Positions 1 through 12,374 of a stretch of 64,000 nucleotides of DNA are shown in pieces. The DNA lies in assembly GCA_023374025.1 (NCBI GenBank), contig SIJG01000087.1:572051-636050 (forward strand), read 5' to 3'. The notes under the pieces were generated by a model. It was not told where the DNA came from and made no database searches. It worked only from the letters and a program-made list of their open reading frames with translations. The position numbers were made by a program, and so were the translations under genes. The DNA comes from Heterodera schachtii (taxonomy: Eukaryota > Nematoda > Chromadorea > Rhabditida > Heteroderidae). The first letter of the stretch is position 1. Each line of letters starts with the position of its first letter.

Positions 1-1450
1 CAATCAATTTTATTTTTTATAGAATTAATTTGTTTTGTTCTTTTTTCGCTGTCTTTTAATTTTGTTATAAAATGTTGTTGTAATTTTTGATTTCTCTCAA
101 ATATAAAATACATTAGTTTTATTTAATTATTTCTTTAGCATTTGCTTTTGTGAGGCGGTGATGCCATAGGGAAACAAAAAAATAATAAAAAATTTTAAAT
201 TAATACACGAAAATAACAATAAAATTTGAATTTCAAAACCAATCTTTTTGAATGGATTAAAATTTGCTTTGAATATTATTTTTTTTTTACCAAATTAATC
301 TGCTGGACTTTTAAAAACTATTTATTATTTTTTAATTGATTTCTTATTTAATCATGTCTCGGGCCTGAAATTTTTGGTCCACGGAGATGATTGGCTTTGT
401 ATTTGTTAATAATTAATTAATTAATTGTAATTGAAATGATTTAATCACTTGCATAATTAATTTTCCTTATATTTTTGTCAATTGTTTTTTTAAACTTTAT
501 TTTACTTCCGTATATCATAAAGATTCTCAACAGTATCGAAAGTGTTAATTATGTTTGCCCGGTTTCAATTTAAATGATTTAAAATTTCAAATGTTTATAA
601 ATAATTTATAAGAATGGCAATATTTTTTTTATAATTGTGAAATAAAATTTCTTTTTAATATTTTTTGAGGTCTAATCGTTTATATTTTTTTGAATAATAT
701 TTTTGCTCATCACATCAATTTTTTATTATAATTTCATTTATAATGTTTTTTTTTGAAAATTTTTAGATTGGCATTTCTGTTTACATTTTATTGTCGTATT
801 GCATAAAAATTTGTTATTCTAATTAAATTTTTGTTTATGAAGAAATCTTTTATTAAAATAATCGGCGGTTTTACGCTTTTGCAATTTTGAATAAATTTTA
901 TAGATTATTTTATTTATTTTTATTTTTCACACACAAATTGTTAATTATTTATGGATTATATGTTGGGTTTTTTAATTCATTAATTTTTTAATCTCATGTT
1001 AACCCTAGGGATTCGTTGTATCCTCCATGTGCTTCTTTCTTTTATGATTCAATTCAAGTATATTTAGAATTTAAAAATTAATTAAATATTTAATTTTGAA
1101 AAAAATTCATTTTCATCAGTCTAATTTTTATGTGTACGTTTTAAATTTTCATTTGTCACTTTTCACATTCGGTGAATTTTATACAGAATTTTCAGTAATT
1201 TTTTTTTGCAAATTATTGTATTAATAAGCATTTAATTTTTTGCCTAATTTTTAATTTTTTTCTTGCATTTTAAGGATTTATCCAACTGGATTTTTTATGT
1301 CCTTCCAATTTTTATGTTAATTTAAGATTGAAATTTCTTGTTTTAAGATGTATTTTAATAAAAAACAATTAATATGAATTCTTTTTTTAATTTTATTTAT
1401 AATTTTCCTTTAATTGAAATATTTTTTGTTTAAAATTAATAGATTTTATA

Positions 1451-1586
1451 TTTGATTTACTTTAAAAGTAAATCCACGAAATTGAAAATATATTTTTTAT
1501 GCCAAATTCAATTATTTATGGTTAATAAATATATTAATTTTTCTATTCATATTTATATATTTTCACTTTTTTGACAGCATTTTAAT
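1451..1586 (+). repeat. dispersed repeat family A, copy 1
   Basis: About 136 bp beginning TTTGATTTACTTTAAAAG and ending at CAGCATTTTAA. It aligns almost end to end with 55,392-55,542 in the same orientation, sharing AAATCCACGAAAT, ATGCCAAAT and TTTATGGTTAATAAATATAT. A weaker third copy lies at 22,151-22,240. Nothing coding is visible, and no terminal repeats or target duplications were found, so the element class is unknown. Confidence 0.75.
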
Positions 1587-1860
1587 TACCAACATATTTT
1601 ACTTGTGTTAAAATTTTTTTTTTTTAGTATTGTTACTTAATAAATGTTATTAATATAATTTTAAAAATTTTTATTAGCTAAATAATATAAAAACGATTAA
1701 ATTAGAAAATTTTTAAGGCTCTTTCTAACAAATTAAAAGACTTAAATGAAGGAATTTTATTTTTTTTTGTTTAAGTAAAAAAATTTATATTAAAATGGAA
1801 ATATTAAAAAAAAGAAAAGCAAAAAGAATTGAATAGACCGGAAAATTTAGAGTTAAAAAC

Positions 1861-1930
1861 CAGAAAATTAAAATCGAAAAGTAAAAATTTATAAATTGAT
1901 AAATTTATTTTCATCATGATTTTTTTAAAT
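1861..1930 (+). repeat. 70-bp exact inverted repeat, left partner
   Basis: Read by eye, these 70 bases are identical to the reverse complement of 18,384-18,453. Similarity continues at lower identity on both sides (AGACCG is shared upstream, AATTTCTT downstream). This copy sits in an A-leaning patch and its partner in T-rich DNA. A weaker related segment lies near 58,075-58,230. Confidence 0.85.
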
Positions 1931-2300
1931 TAATTTCTTATTAAAATTAAATTTATTAAAATTATTATTTGTTTTAAGTTGTTAAATTTTATTTAAATAA
2001 TGATTTGTTTGAAAAAATATTTTGTAAATATAGTTTTTTTTATTTAATTTCTCTTTAATTCGAAATGTAGTATTTAACAATGTGGTTAGCATATTTTTTG
2101 ATGTTTTTACATTTATTTATTTTATTATATTATTATTAATTATTTTATATTTTTCCCATGGTTTTAAAATAATTAATTCATTCTTTTTAATGAATGTCTT
2201 TTATGTTTTGCATCTGCTTTCAAATAATTTAATTTATTTATAGTTTTTTTAAATAAAATTTCATAAATATGACTAATAGTTTTTCATTTTTTGGATTTTT

Positions 2301-2430
2301 TTGTTTCGCCAGATTTTTCATGTTTTCGATCACGACTATCATTTCCTTTTTCTCTCAAAAAATAAATTTTCAGCGATCTTTTTAATATGACTTTCTTTTT
2401 TAGTTATTTCATTTTCTAATTATTTATATA
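2301..2430 (+). repeat. dispersed repeat family S, fragment
   Basis: Carries ATTTTCAGCGATCTTTTTAA followed by a T-rich stretch and TTATTTCATTTT. The same words occur in order at 34,434-34,530 and near 49,141-49,200, in the same orientation. The long version of the family is described at 12,846. Confidence 0.55.
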
Positions 2431-3737
2431 AATGTTATATAAAAATTTTTACTTATAATAAATTTATTCATAAAATTATCTGAATATTTATGGACAATAA
2501 AAATTCCGTTCACTTTGAATTTTTTCGTAAATAAAAGAATTAAATTTGAAGTAAGACCTTTTTTATGTTATTAAAAAAATTTCGATATAATTTTAATTTG
2601 TGTGATTTGATATAGAAATTTTAATTTTTTTAACATTATTTTTCTTAAATGTTTATTTATTTAGATTTAGGATGATTAAATAGTATTATTTCTTAATGGA
2701 TTTTTTATGTTGGTTTGAATTCATTAATCATTTTTAATATCACGTTCTACAACCCTTGAAATTATTAAGAAAATCCATTAAAACGAATAAATTATAAGTA
2801 AGGTAGAATTGGTGTTATATATTTTTTATTAAATAGGTTAAATCATATTTAAATAAAATTCATTTTTGGGAAAAATTATTAAATTAGAATTTCAAGATTA
2901 AATAATAATTAATTTAATAGCATATAAATTTATTTTCTTTTTATATTAAACTCTTGACGAGACTGCTCGTGTTTGTCGTTTTTCTCGTCACCTCAATATG
3001 ATTTTTTTATTTGTTGTTATTGTAATTTTAATTATTTATTATAAACAGCTATTGTTATTAACAATATTTATTAAGATTAATTTGTTATTTTTTAATAAAA
3101 AATTGCATTAAAATAATTATTTTTTGGATTTGTTTGTTGAGTCTCTTCATTAGGTAATTTCTAAATTTTCAATTTCGCTACTTTTTGCCTGGTGATATAT
3201 TGAATATTTTTGCATCAATAATTAATAAAATAAGAGATACTAATTATTTTTTTTAATTAGTTGCCATTGAAATTTCATTAATATTTTTTTAAATGTTTGT
3301 TTATTATTTTAAAGTAAAATTATTTTTAATTTATAGATTTTAGGTGTTGAATGTGTATATTTATTTGTTTGTTTTTTGTTTGTTTTTTTTTTTTGCAATT
3401 TTTGAATTTTTTAAAATTTATTTATTTTATATACACCTTTTGTCCTTTCATTTTGTTATTATAATAATTTATTATATTATATCAGAGTGGCAAAGTTTTT
3501 TTTTCATATAAGGACAAACGAAGCTAACACTAAGAATTTGACACCAAAAATAAGATTTTTTTTCTAAAACTGATAGTAGCGCGAAGGAAACGTAAAAAAA
3601 AAAAAAACCGATCTTAAAACAATATTTTATTAGCGCAAAAACCATGGCTTGTCAACTGAAAATTTTCAATTTTTTATTTTGACAATAATTTTTGTTAGTT
3701 ATTTTTTTATTTGAATTTTACTTTGTAATTGTCCATC

Positions 3738-3740
<3 letters not shown>

Positions 3741-3771
<31 letters not shown>
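3741..3771 (+). repeat. (ATT)n microsatellite
   Basis: Roughly ten consecutive ATT units, with decayed ATT-like sequence for about 20 bases further on. It is the longest trinucleotide run noticed in the window. Confidence 0.9.
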
Positions 3772-3774
<3 letters not shown>

Positions 3775-6058
3775 TAGTATTATATTATTTATTGTATGTT
3801 AAATATTATATAATTTTTATTTGCTCATATTTGTTATAAAAGTAATTTTTTTGTATTTTTGCAATTTTGAAAATAATTATTAAAATTAATATTAAAGTTT
3901 TAATTATTGCTTCTATATTTAGGATTTTGATTAATTTCTTTTATTAGTTGATTTTGTTTATTTTCAATTGCTTGTTTTCATTTTTTCTTTTCTATTTTGA
4001 AATAATAAAATTTAATAATATAAACAAATTATATTTTTGTGGTATTTTTCCAAGTTTTTAAAAATAATAAATTAATTGAGATAAACATTTGTTTTAGAAT
4101 ATTAATTAAATGCTTTTTAACTAAATTGTTGCCTTGAATTAAAAGAGATTATAAAATTAATTAGTATTTATATTAATAAATTGTGTATTAGTGATAATTA
4201 TAGTATTAAGAATGTTACATTAAAGGAAATTTTTATTATTTGATTTTTTCATTTTACTGAATAAATACAAAATAATATTTAATCTAAAATATTTTTGTTA
4301 TTTTAAATAGTATGAAATTTATATGACTAATAAATTGCACCTTATCCATATTCGTTCACTTTTAATCAACCATTAAATATATTGTAATTTAATAATTTTT
4401 TTTTTAATAATTTTTATTCTTAATCGGGTTTATTGTTAGATAATTGTTGCTTATTTACTTTAAATACAGAATTTTTTATAAAATTTTATTATTTGCAGAT
4501 TTTTATAAATTTAAACAATTGAATTTTTTTACACTTACAATTTTTTAATAATTTTTAGTTATAGATGAGTTTTTATTGTATAAATGGTTAAAATATTTTT
4601 AAGAAATTATTTAAATATAATTTTTAATTTAATTTTATATTGAATTTTTATTTATTATATATATAATAAAAAATAAATCTCTCGTTGGAGACTCTGAATT
4701 TTGGTACAAAAAAATATATATTATAAATGAGTTTGCCTCGTGTTAACATCTCTCGTTTATCGCCCACATTGAAATAAGTCGGTATTTAAATATACTTTAA
4801 CTTTTATTATATTATTTACTTTTTTCATCATATAAACCATCGCTCGGTACCAAAATTATTTAATTGAACTAATTTTTAGCTGAGTTTTCATTTGTTATTC
4901 TGCAAATAAAATTAAAACCAAATTTAAATATTACTATGATATAATTTTCTAGGCTGACATAGAATCAGATTTATTCTGATAAAATTTCTTATTTTTATAG
5001 AATGTATTAATTTTTATATTTTAGTCTTTTCAATGTATTAATAAAAAATTTATTTTATAGTAAATTTTAAATAATGCATCCTTTTCCTTTTTTATTATAC
5101 TGTGATTAAAAATTTAATTATTTTATTGCTGAATTAAAAGTTGAATTTTATATGGTATTTATTTAAACATCGAGATACTGCCGCTTCATAATTTTACTCT
5201 GAAAAAAATTATTAAGTTTTGCAAATATTAGACAAAATTTATTTGGACACGCCAATTCCCCATATTCATCCGAAATTATTCTCGTCACTTTTAAGTGAAT
5301 GACTTGGGCTCGAGAAATAATCATTCTGCTTCAAACTCATTTAATAATATATTTACCATGTTTTATTAATGAATTTATTTATTTAAATAGTTAAAATTGA
5401 ATTGATCATTAAGTAAAATTATTACTTTTCAAAGAACATAATATTTACAAAAATTTATTTAATCTTAATGCTTAGTTTTTTGGTTGCTAAAAATAAAAAC
5501 TAGAAAATTAAATGCTAATATTTATATTTATATTAATTATGGATTAAATTAACTTAACATAATATTTTTTTTTCTTTTGGTTCTACTACATTTTTAGACG
5601 GTTTGACGCTTTCGCTTAAAATTAAAAATTTATAATTTAATTTATTACAAAAATATGAATACTCATTTTTTACTTTTTACATAAGCATTGGTTTTAATTT
5701 TTCATTGGGATTTAATATTTGTTTAATCAGATCAGTTTATTTATGAAATAATTGATAGAAATTATTGTTTAGCTAAATTATTTTTTTGGTTTCTTTATGG
5801 TTGTCAATAGTTTTTCCTTTTCTTATTTCTTCCCTTATTTTATGATTGTTTAATTAAAAGTGTATTTGTTTCTAAAAAATAATTAATTAATTAATTAGAA
5901 TGAGTTTGGGTATGTATATTAAGGTTTTAAAAATAAAAATATTTTAAATGTGTAAAAAATGTAGCCGTCTAATTTAAATCGTAATAAATTTTAAGAAAAT
6001 TAGTTTTTAAAGTTTTTTTAAAGAATTGTCCACTCAATTGACTATAAAATATTAAATA

Positions 6059-6224
6059 AAAACTGGAAAGCAAAACAGTTAAAAATATTGGCGAAAAAGC
6101 TGATTATAAAATTTTGCCACAAAAAATTAAATGAAAATTAAATAATTTGTAACAATTCCTATAATATTTATTAGAAAAAATAATTTTAAATTTTCTAAGT
6201 CTTTTAAACTGTTCTTTTAATATG
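6059..6224 (+). repeat. dispersed repeat family O, copy 1
   Basis: About 165 bp matching 7,005-7,148 in direct orientation. Shared words in order are AACTG-AAA-CAAAAC, TTAAAAATAT, GATTAT-AAATTTTGCCA, AATTCCTA-AATATTTATT and AGACTTTT/AAGTCTTTT. The copies are about 950 bp apart. Confidence 0.7.
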
Positions 6225-6680
6225 TTTTCAAATTCATTTAACATAGTAATTTATTTGTCATTAGTTTGCGTTTAAAATTTGATTATTCAATTAATTTAAA
6301 AATAAATTTTATTGTTCTGAATAATTATTTTTATTTATTTTTTCATTTTTCATTTGGCTTAAATTAATTATTTTTTAAATTCATTTTAAGCTTTAAAATT
6401 TTATTTTCAAAAATTATAAAATTTAATAATAAATCCAAAACTTATTTAAAGTAAATGTTTTAAATGTATTTTATTTCTAATTTATTTCATTCTTTATTTA
6501 ACGAATTAAAATATTTTTTTTATTTTTTCCTTTTTTTAACTAATACCTTTTGAGTCTTCTTTGTGCAATATGTAATCTCTCTTGTAAAGTTTTTTAAATA
6601 AATTAATTTTATTCTTAATAACTTTTTTTCCAAGCAAATTCATTTAATTTTATGTGAAGAGAAATAATTTTAACAGAATA

Positions 6681-6965
6681 TATTAGTTTATGAGCACAAC
6701 TATTAACATTAATTAAATTAGGTAATTATATAAACCAAAGAATACGTGTGTTTACATGTATTAATTTTCGAAACATTATTTTTATTTATTTATTTCAATT
6801 ATTAAATTAATCATTAATTGCCTTATTTTTAGGAGACAATGTATAAATCCTTTTAATTCAGAATTTGTGAAATTGACAAAAATTTAAAATGTTTATAAAA
6901 ATATTTTCAAAATTTTAAGCAAAATTCTCAAACCTCCTCTGGAAGTCTCATTCCCGGCTGAAAAA
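6681..6965 (+). repeat. dispersed repeat family N, copy 1
   Basis: Contains GGTAATTATATAAACCAAAG and, about 220 bp later, GGAAGTCTCATTCCCGGCTG. Both words recur in the same order at 61,911-62,060. The spacing between them is shorter in the second copy. Confidence 0.7.
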
Positions 6966-7004
6966 TGTGTACCCTAGTGTCAGCCCAGAAATAAAATGTT
7001 GTAT

Positions 7005-7148
7005 AAGAACTGAAAATCAAAACACTTAAAAATATGGGCAAAAAGTTTGATTATGAAATTTTGCCATAGCTTTAAACAAATTCCTAGAATATTTATTTTT
7101 TATAAAATAATGAATTTTTAAATTTTATAAGACTTTTTTAAAATGTTC
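7005..7148 (+). repeat. dispersed repeat family O, copy 2
   Basis: Direct partner of 6,059-6,224. It follows directly on the GC-richer end of the family N segment (GGAAGTCTCATTCCCGGCTG near 6,942), so N and O are adjacent here. Confidence 0.7.
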
Positions 7149-7520
7149 ATAATCAGTTTTACACTTGCATAAATTGATTTAAATTGTTAAAAAATAAATA
7201 TATATAAAAAACTGAAGAATAATAAGCAAAAAAAGGCTCTGACAAAAGTGTCAAAATTTGTAATACTATTTTCAATATAAAGTATAGAAGTTAAATCCCA
7301 AATAATAACAATAATTCTAAATATGCAACATATTTGTTAGTTGAAAATTAAATTTCTTAATAAAAATAAAAACAAATTTTTATTGAACATTTGTCGGGAC
7401 TCAAAAATTGTAAAAGGACTCGAACAAAATAATTTACAATTTCTTTAAAAATAATTAATTAGTTTGCGTTTTTTTGTTTGTAAATAATTAGGGGGTCATT
7501 TTTTATGTTACGAGACCTAG

Positions 7521-7724
7521 CAAATAATTAATTTTATTAAGTTAATTTACTTTTTGAATAAATATATGGATTTATATGGACTAAAAACCTTCACCAAAAC
7601 AAAAATTAAATCGTATAATTTTATTTTTGAGCCTCTTTCTTCTTAACATATGCGCAGAAAAAAATATGAAAATCCATAGCAAATTATAACCTTAATAATA
7701 TGAATAAATGAAAAAAAAAGGAAT
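7521..7724 (+). repeat. dispersed repeat family D, copy 1
   Basis: About 200 bp matching 56,681-56,988 in direct orientation: TTTATATGGACTAAAAA, TTTTTGAGCC-CTTTCTTC, AGCATATG/AACATATG-GCAG, AAATTATAACC and GAATAAATGAAAAAAA in order. The second copy carries about 100 extra bases near its start. Confidence 0.8.
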
Positions 7725-7730
7725 TTATTT

Positions 7731-8070
7731 ATTTAATTAAAGAGAATTAATTTTTTAATTAATAGGCCAAATTACAGACTAATAATTAGATTATATTATT
7801 TTATTGTCATTATATTTTTATTACTTTAAAGTTTTAAAATGGACTTTAACACAAAAGTCCATAAAATGAATGTAAGAGTTTTTGAAAAAATAGGCTTACT
7901 TTCTTTACGTTTTAAATATTTTTCAATTCTTTTTAAGAGTTTTAATTTAAAAATTATTTTCCATTTATTAAAATATTCATATTTTAAGTTTGTGAATTTA
8001 TTTATATAATTTGGATGTTTTATTCATTAATCTCTTGTTCTCTTGAATCTCTTGAGCATTATCATTAAAA
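7731..8070 (+). repeat. dispersed repeat family E, copy 1
   Basis: Matches 58,681-59,100 in direct orientation. Shared words in order are AAAGAGAATTAATT, GTCATTATATTTTT, CAAAAGTCCAT, AAAATGAATG-AAGAGTT-TTGAAAAAA-TAG, TTACTTTCTTTA, and finally a CTCTTGAGCATT word. Partial copies lie at 13,955, 16,832 and 57,410. Confidence 0.8.
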
Positions 8071-8100
8071 GTATAAAATCATAAAAATCTGATTCCTCTT

Positions 8101-8173
8101 ATGTATTAATTTATTTTATTATTTGAATACAATTGCTTGACTTTTAAATTTATTCACGACCTTCAAGAATGCA
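8101..8173 (+). repeat. dispersed repeat family B, copy 1
   Basis: By direct reading 72 of 73 bases are identical to 21,287-21,359, with one C/G difference in GCTTGASTTTTAAA. Similarity stops abruptly at both ends. For two short segments 13 kb apart in otherwise diverged DNA this is unusually high identity. Confidence 0.85.
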
Positions 8174-8220
8174 GTTTTTAATTTGAGAAATACAACTCAG
8201 TTTAAATTTTTATAGTTAAA

Positions 8221-8580
8221 TAATTATATTTTAATAAATTGGCTTTGTTTCTATTCGATTTTAATGTGTTTATTTTTATATTTTTCATTTTTAATAAAAA
8301 AATAATTAATTAAATAATTTTATACCATTTGCTTTTAAAAAAATATAATTTGTTTAAATCCATATAATTTCTCTCTTTAACATTATTTATTTTCAATAAG
8401 TGTTATTTTCATTTTAAACAATTATTTTAATGAAATTAAAATTATCTCTTTTTCTTTAAATTCTTGATCACCTATGACCAATTGTAGAAATGCCGAGACT
8501 TTGATAATGATGTAATTTTTAAACAAAATTTATTTTTATAGCTGTTTGATTTTAAGAATTCTTCAATGTTAATTTTGTTG
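8221..8580 (+). repeat. dispersed repeat family P, copy 1
   Basis: Matches 10,861-11,160 in direct orientation: TTGCTTTGTTTCT/TGGCTTTGTTTCT, CTGTTTATTTTTATAT-TT, TTTTTAATAAAAAAA, CATTTGCTTT/TATTTGCTTT, then a GACTTTGA-TATGAT-TAATTTTT word. The distal part (GATCACCTATGACCAATTGT) recurs again at 8,958. Confidence 0.75.
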
Positions 8581-8957
8581 ATGAAAGATAATTCATTGTT
8601 TGAAATTTAATATGCTTTAATTGTTCTTTTCCTTTGACATAATTATAATTATTTTTTGATCCTTAGCTTTTTTAAATTGAAATTTAAAATTAATTAAATT
8701 TCTCGATCGAATTATGTTTTTGTTTTGATATATTAATAATATTTCTAATGAATGTAAGTTCATAGTTTGTAAATGATTTCAACCTTTATTAAAAGATTCA
8801 TCTTTATTTTAAATTAAATTGGTTTTTTTGTATTTAAATTTATGCAAAAGTTTTTTTGGTAAAAAAGATCTCAGTTATTTTTTACTTTTTTTGAAAATGC
8901 CTCCTTAATGTTTTTCATAAGTTTTAATTACATTTTAAATAAATAAGAAATAATAAT

Positions 8958-9030
8958 TTTTTATTTTTCTTTAAATTCTTGATCACCTCTGACCAATTGT
9001 AAAATACGGATACTTTGATTATTAAGTAAT
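8958..9030 (+). repeat. dispersed repeat family P, partial copy
   Basis: Contains TTTTTCTTTAAATTCTTGAT, CACCTCTGACCAATTGTA and ACTTTGATTATTAAGTAA. It is a direct copy of part of 8,448-8,515, about 510 bp further on. Confidence 0.8.
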
Positions 9031-10860
9031 TATTAATTAAATTATTTTTGACAAATTATAAAGTCCTTAGCTTTTTTTAATATAAATGTTTTTATAAAAT
9101 TCAATAGATTGTTAAATAATTGTTATTATCGTTTAAGATGCAACATATTGTTTCTTTTCATTTCTATGATTTTTTGACAATGATTAGATAATTTGTTTAC
9201 AGAGTTTTTTATCGTTAATTTTCTCAAAATTATTATTTTTTCTATTTAATAATAATTTATGCAAAATTCTGTTTTAAATGAATATATTTAGTCGCAATTT
9301 AATTCTTTAATTCTACAATAGCTTTTCCTGTGTCTGGCTTTTTCCAATCTCGTTTTTGTTTTTTAAAACTAAAATAATAATGAAGGACTATTTAAAGTAT
9401 CATTTTTTAAATTATACCTTTCCTGTTGAGAAAATTTAAAATTTTAACAAAATTCTTTTTTATTTCGGTATTTTTTCGTTCACATATTCAAAAATAGGTC
9501 TTCTCATGGATATTAAATTTGTTTTTTAATTTTCATGAATTTATATAAATTGCTTTTATGAAATAGTAATTTATCATTAATTTTTTAGTTTAAATTATTA
9601 TTTGTTCTTTAATTTTGTGTCGCGGCTCGTACGAAAACATTTTCATTAATTTATGCACATATAAAATAATTAATAAATACTTTTTATATTTCTATTTTGT
9701 AAAAGATTATTTGCTTGTGTATTAATTTTGGTTGGTTTTTAACAAAATTTATTTGTATTATATTTTTTGGTGTTCTTCTTATTGCTCTGCTAATTGCTGT
9801 TACTTTAATTAATTTTCATTAAATTTGAAAGAAAAAAATATTATTAGACAGAAATATATTACTTAATGACGAATTTATTTTTGTAATATTAACCATTTTA
9901 AAAAAATATATTTTTCTTTATTTTCCACTATTATTTTTTGTATATTAATTTATGTAATTATAGTTTTTAGGTCTGAAAATTTATAAATAAAAATGTATTT
10001 ATTTGTAGATTATTTATTTTGATAATTTTCAACATTATTTTTTATAACAACAAATCTGAAAAAGTTTATTTAATTTTGGTAAAAAATATTTTCTTATTTA
10101 AGAAACACACAAAATTAATTCCAAATTTAAAATTTCAAAGTAAATCCCTTGCTTTTATTGAAAAATTATTTAATTTCTTTGAACAAACAAATTAAATTAA
10201 AAAATAATTTAGAATTCAAACTTAAAGCTAGGATTCGCCCTGAAAGTCTATTTATTTTCGGTTTTAATATATTAAAATAAAAAAAATATTCAAACTTTTT
10301 TTGTTTAATTTCTTCATTATAATTTTTTGATTGAATGTTTTGCTATAACATTAATTATATCAACAAATTCTCGTTAATAGCTTTGGTTTAATGCATAAAA
10401 TTATTTTTTTTTCTCATGTTCTGTTGAGTTTTTTTCCTGAAGTAGGGGTTCAGCATTTTTTATCTTATAATTTGGATAAAATTGTATTTTTTTAATTATA
10501 ATTAAATAAGATTTAATTTATAAACGTTGTTTTTAAACTAGTTCCATTTTATTTAATGAGATTAAAAACATTTCTATCTCATTTTAATAGAAATTATGCA
10601 ACATTTTTATTTCCTTTTCAAATTTTTATTTTTACAAACATATTTAATTGACACTTTTTTTTCTTTTTAATTAGGGCATGGTTTTTTGTTTCGGCACCTC
10701 TTTCGAAACGTCAGATTGAATTTTCCATGAAAAATTTTCAACCCTAGAAGCTGATTTATGGTAATTCATCATTAAATGCCAGTGTAATTAATTAAGTTTT
10801 CGTTTTAATGATGATTTTATTTTTAAAATTTCACTTTGAAATTATAACTTTGTTTAATTT

Positions 10861-11160
10861 TTATGAAATAATATTAATTAATTTGCTTTGTTTCTTTATT
10901 TCTACTTAGTTCTCCCTTTTGATCTGTTTATTTTTATATTATTCGTTTTTAATAAAAAAAAATCAACTAATAATTAATTAATTATATATGCTATTTGCTA
11001 TTTGCTTTAACAAAAATTATTAATTTATTTAAATTCATGTAATAAATAGAACGTTCATTTTATATTTGAGAATGTCGTGACTTTGAATATGATATAATTT
11101 TTGTTTGAAAAGATTATTATTATAATTGTTTACTTTTAAGAATTTTTTTTCAATGCGATT
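10861..11160 (+). repeat. dispersed repeat family P, copy 2
   Basis: Direct partner of 8,221-8,580 at a distance of about 2.6 kb. Weaker relatives occur near 14,463-14,560 (GTGTCGGGTACTTTGAAT) and 53,010-53,100. Confidence 0.75.
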
Positions 11161-11947
11161 TGTTTATTAATATATTTTATTTCTTTTAATCGAATTTTTC
11201 TAAAATAATTAATTTTATTATGAAGTTAATATTTTAATTTATAGTTGTGCATGTGTTAAATCATTTTTTCGCTAAATTTATTCTTGATCAAATTTATCTT
11301 TTATATTATTAATTAAGTTTTTCATGAATATAATTTCATAAATATATAAAATAATTTTCACTTTTTTAATATTTTAATAACATTCAATCCAATAATATTC
11401 ATACATATAAAATATAAAAAAAAATTTTATTTATTAGTTTATTTTATTGAATTTTCTGACTTTTCTAATTTATGTTTATTCCGTATTAATTGGCTAATTA
11501 ATGTTTTTTAATTTTTTGCCTTTGATGGACGGAATAGGCATCTGCTTTTTGTCGGCCAACTCATGACTAGAGCCCGGATTTTTATGTTTTTACAAATTTT
11601 CCTGCGGCTTAGTTATGACGAGAGAATACCGACTTATCGCAATGATTTTGAGAATTGGGACGACCCTAATAGTGATTAATTTTGTTTTCACATCACGTTG
11701 GCACTTGGGAAAAGCGTTTAAAAAAAATTAGAAAGAGGTGTACTGTACATAAAAAATGTATTGTGATTTGTCTAATGTGTTGTGGTTAGTATGGATTCAA
11801 AATTCTGCTATTCCTCGCGGAGAGTCAGAAAACAAAGTTAATTTTAAAAATATTGTTTTGTTTTTTCTTACAATGGAATTAACTCTGGCTAAAACAGATG
11901 TAATTTGTCTAATTTTGGGTGAATTTTTAATTTTTTTTGTTTTGTTT

Positions 11948-12374
11948 TGCCGAGTCCCCAAAAGTCGGGTCCCCGAATGTCGGGTCCCCAAGTTGCAAAT
12001 CCCCAAATGTCGGGTCCCCAAGTTACAAATCCCAAATGTCGGGATCCACAAAAATAGGGTCCTCAAATGTCGAGTCCCCAAGTTGCAAATCCCCAAATGT
12101 CGGGTCCCCAAGTTGCAAATCCCCAAATGTCGGGTCCCCAAGTTGCAAATCCACAAATGTCGGGATCCACAAAAATCGGGTCCTCAAATGTCGGGTCCCC
12201 AAATGTCGGGTCCCCAAGTTGCAAATCCCCAAATGTCGGGTCCCCAAGTTGCAAATCCCCAAATGTCGGGTCCCCAAGTTGCAAATCCACAAATGTCGGG
12301 ATCCACAAAAATCGGGTCCTCAAATGTCGGGTCCCCAAATGTCGGGTCCCCAAGTTGCAAATCCCCAAATGTCG
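11948..12374 (+). repeat. 15-bp minisatellite with higher-order structure
   Basis: A GC-richer tandem array of 15-bp units. The main unit is RTCCCCAAATGTCGG, alternating with GTCCCCAAGTTGCAA. A 16-bp variant, GATCCACAAAAATCGG or close to it, recurs at 12,043, 12,164 and 12,300, giving higher-order periods of 121 and 136 bp (a difference of one 15-bp unit). Because 15 is a multiple of three, several frames on both strands stay open, including a 245-codon + frame (11,756-12,493). The 16-bp unit shifts the frame at each pass, and unit differences show no sign of protein-level constraint. I therefore treat these frames as by-products. Confidence 0.95.

Larger units (their letters stand above)
1..11700. 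other. gene-free AT-rich region of decayed dispersed repeats
   Basis: No gene is supportable here, and no open frame of 60 codons or more is present. The + strand is rich in T runs and poor in G and C. A-leaning patches occur near 1.73-1.91 kb and 6.0-7.4 kb. Much of the stretch can be matched to other parts of the window (entries at 1451, 1861, 6059, 6681, 7005, 7521, 7731, 8101 and 8221), so it is largely old repeat sequence. Slightly GC-richer islets without recognisable content lie near 2.95-3.0, 3.48-3.66, 4.68-4.85, 5.17-5.34, 10.67-10.77 and 11.52-11.74 kb. I see no splice-bounded exon series. Confidence 0.75.

Noticed and set aside
11948..12374. Possible CRISPR array
   Set aside because: Units are contiguous 15-bp tandem repeats without unique spacers, in evident eukaryotic DNA.
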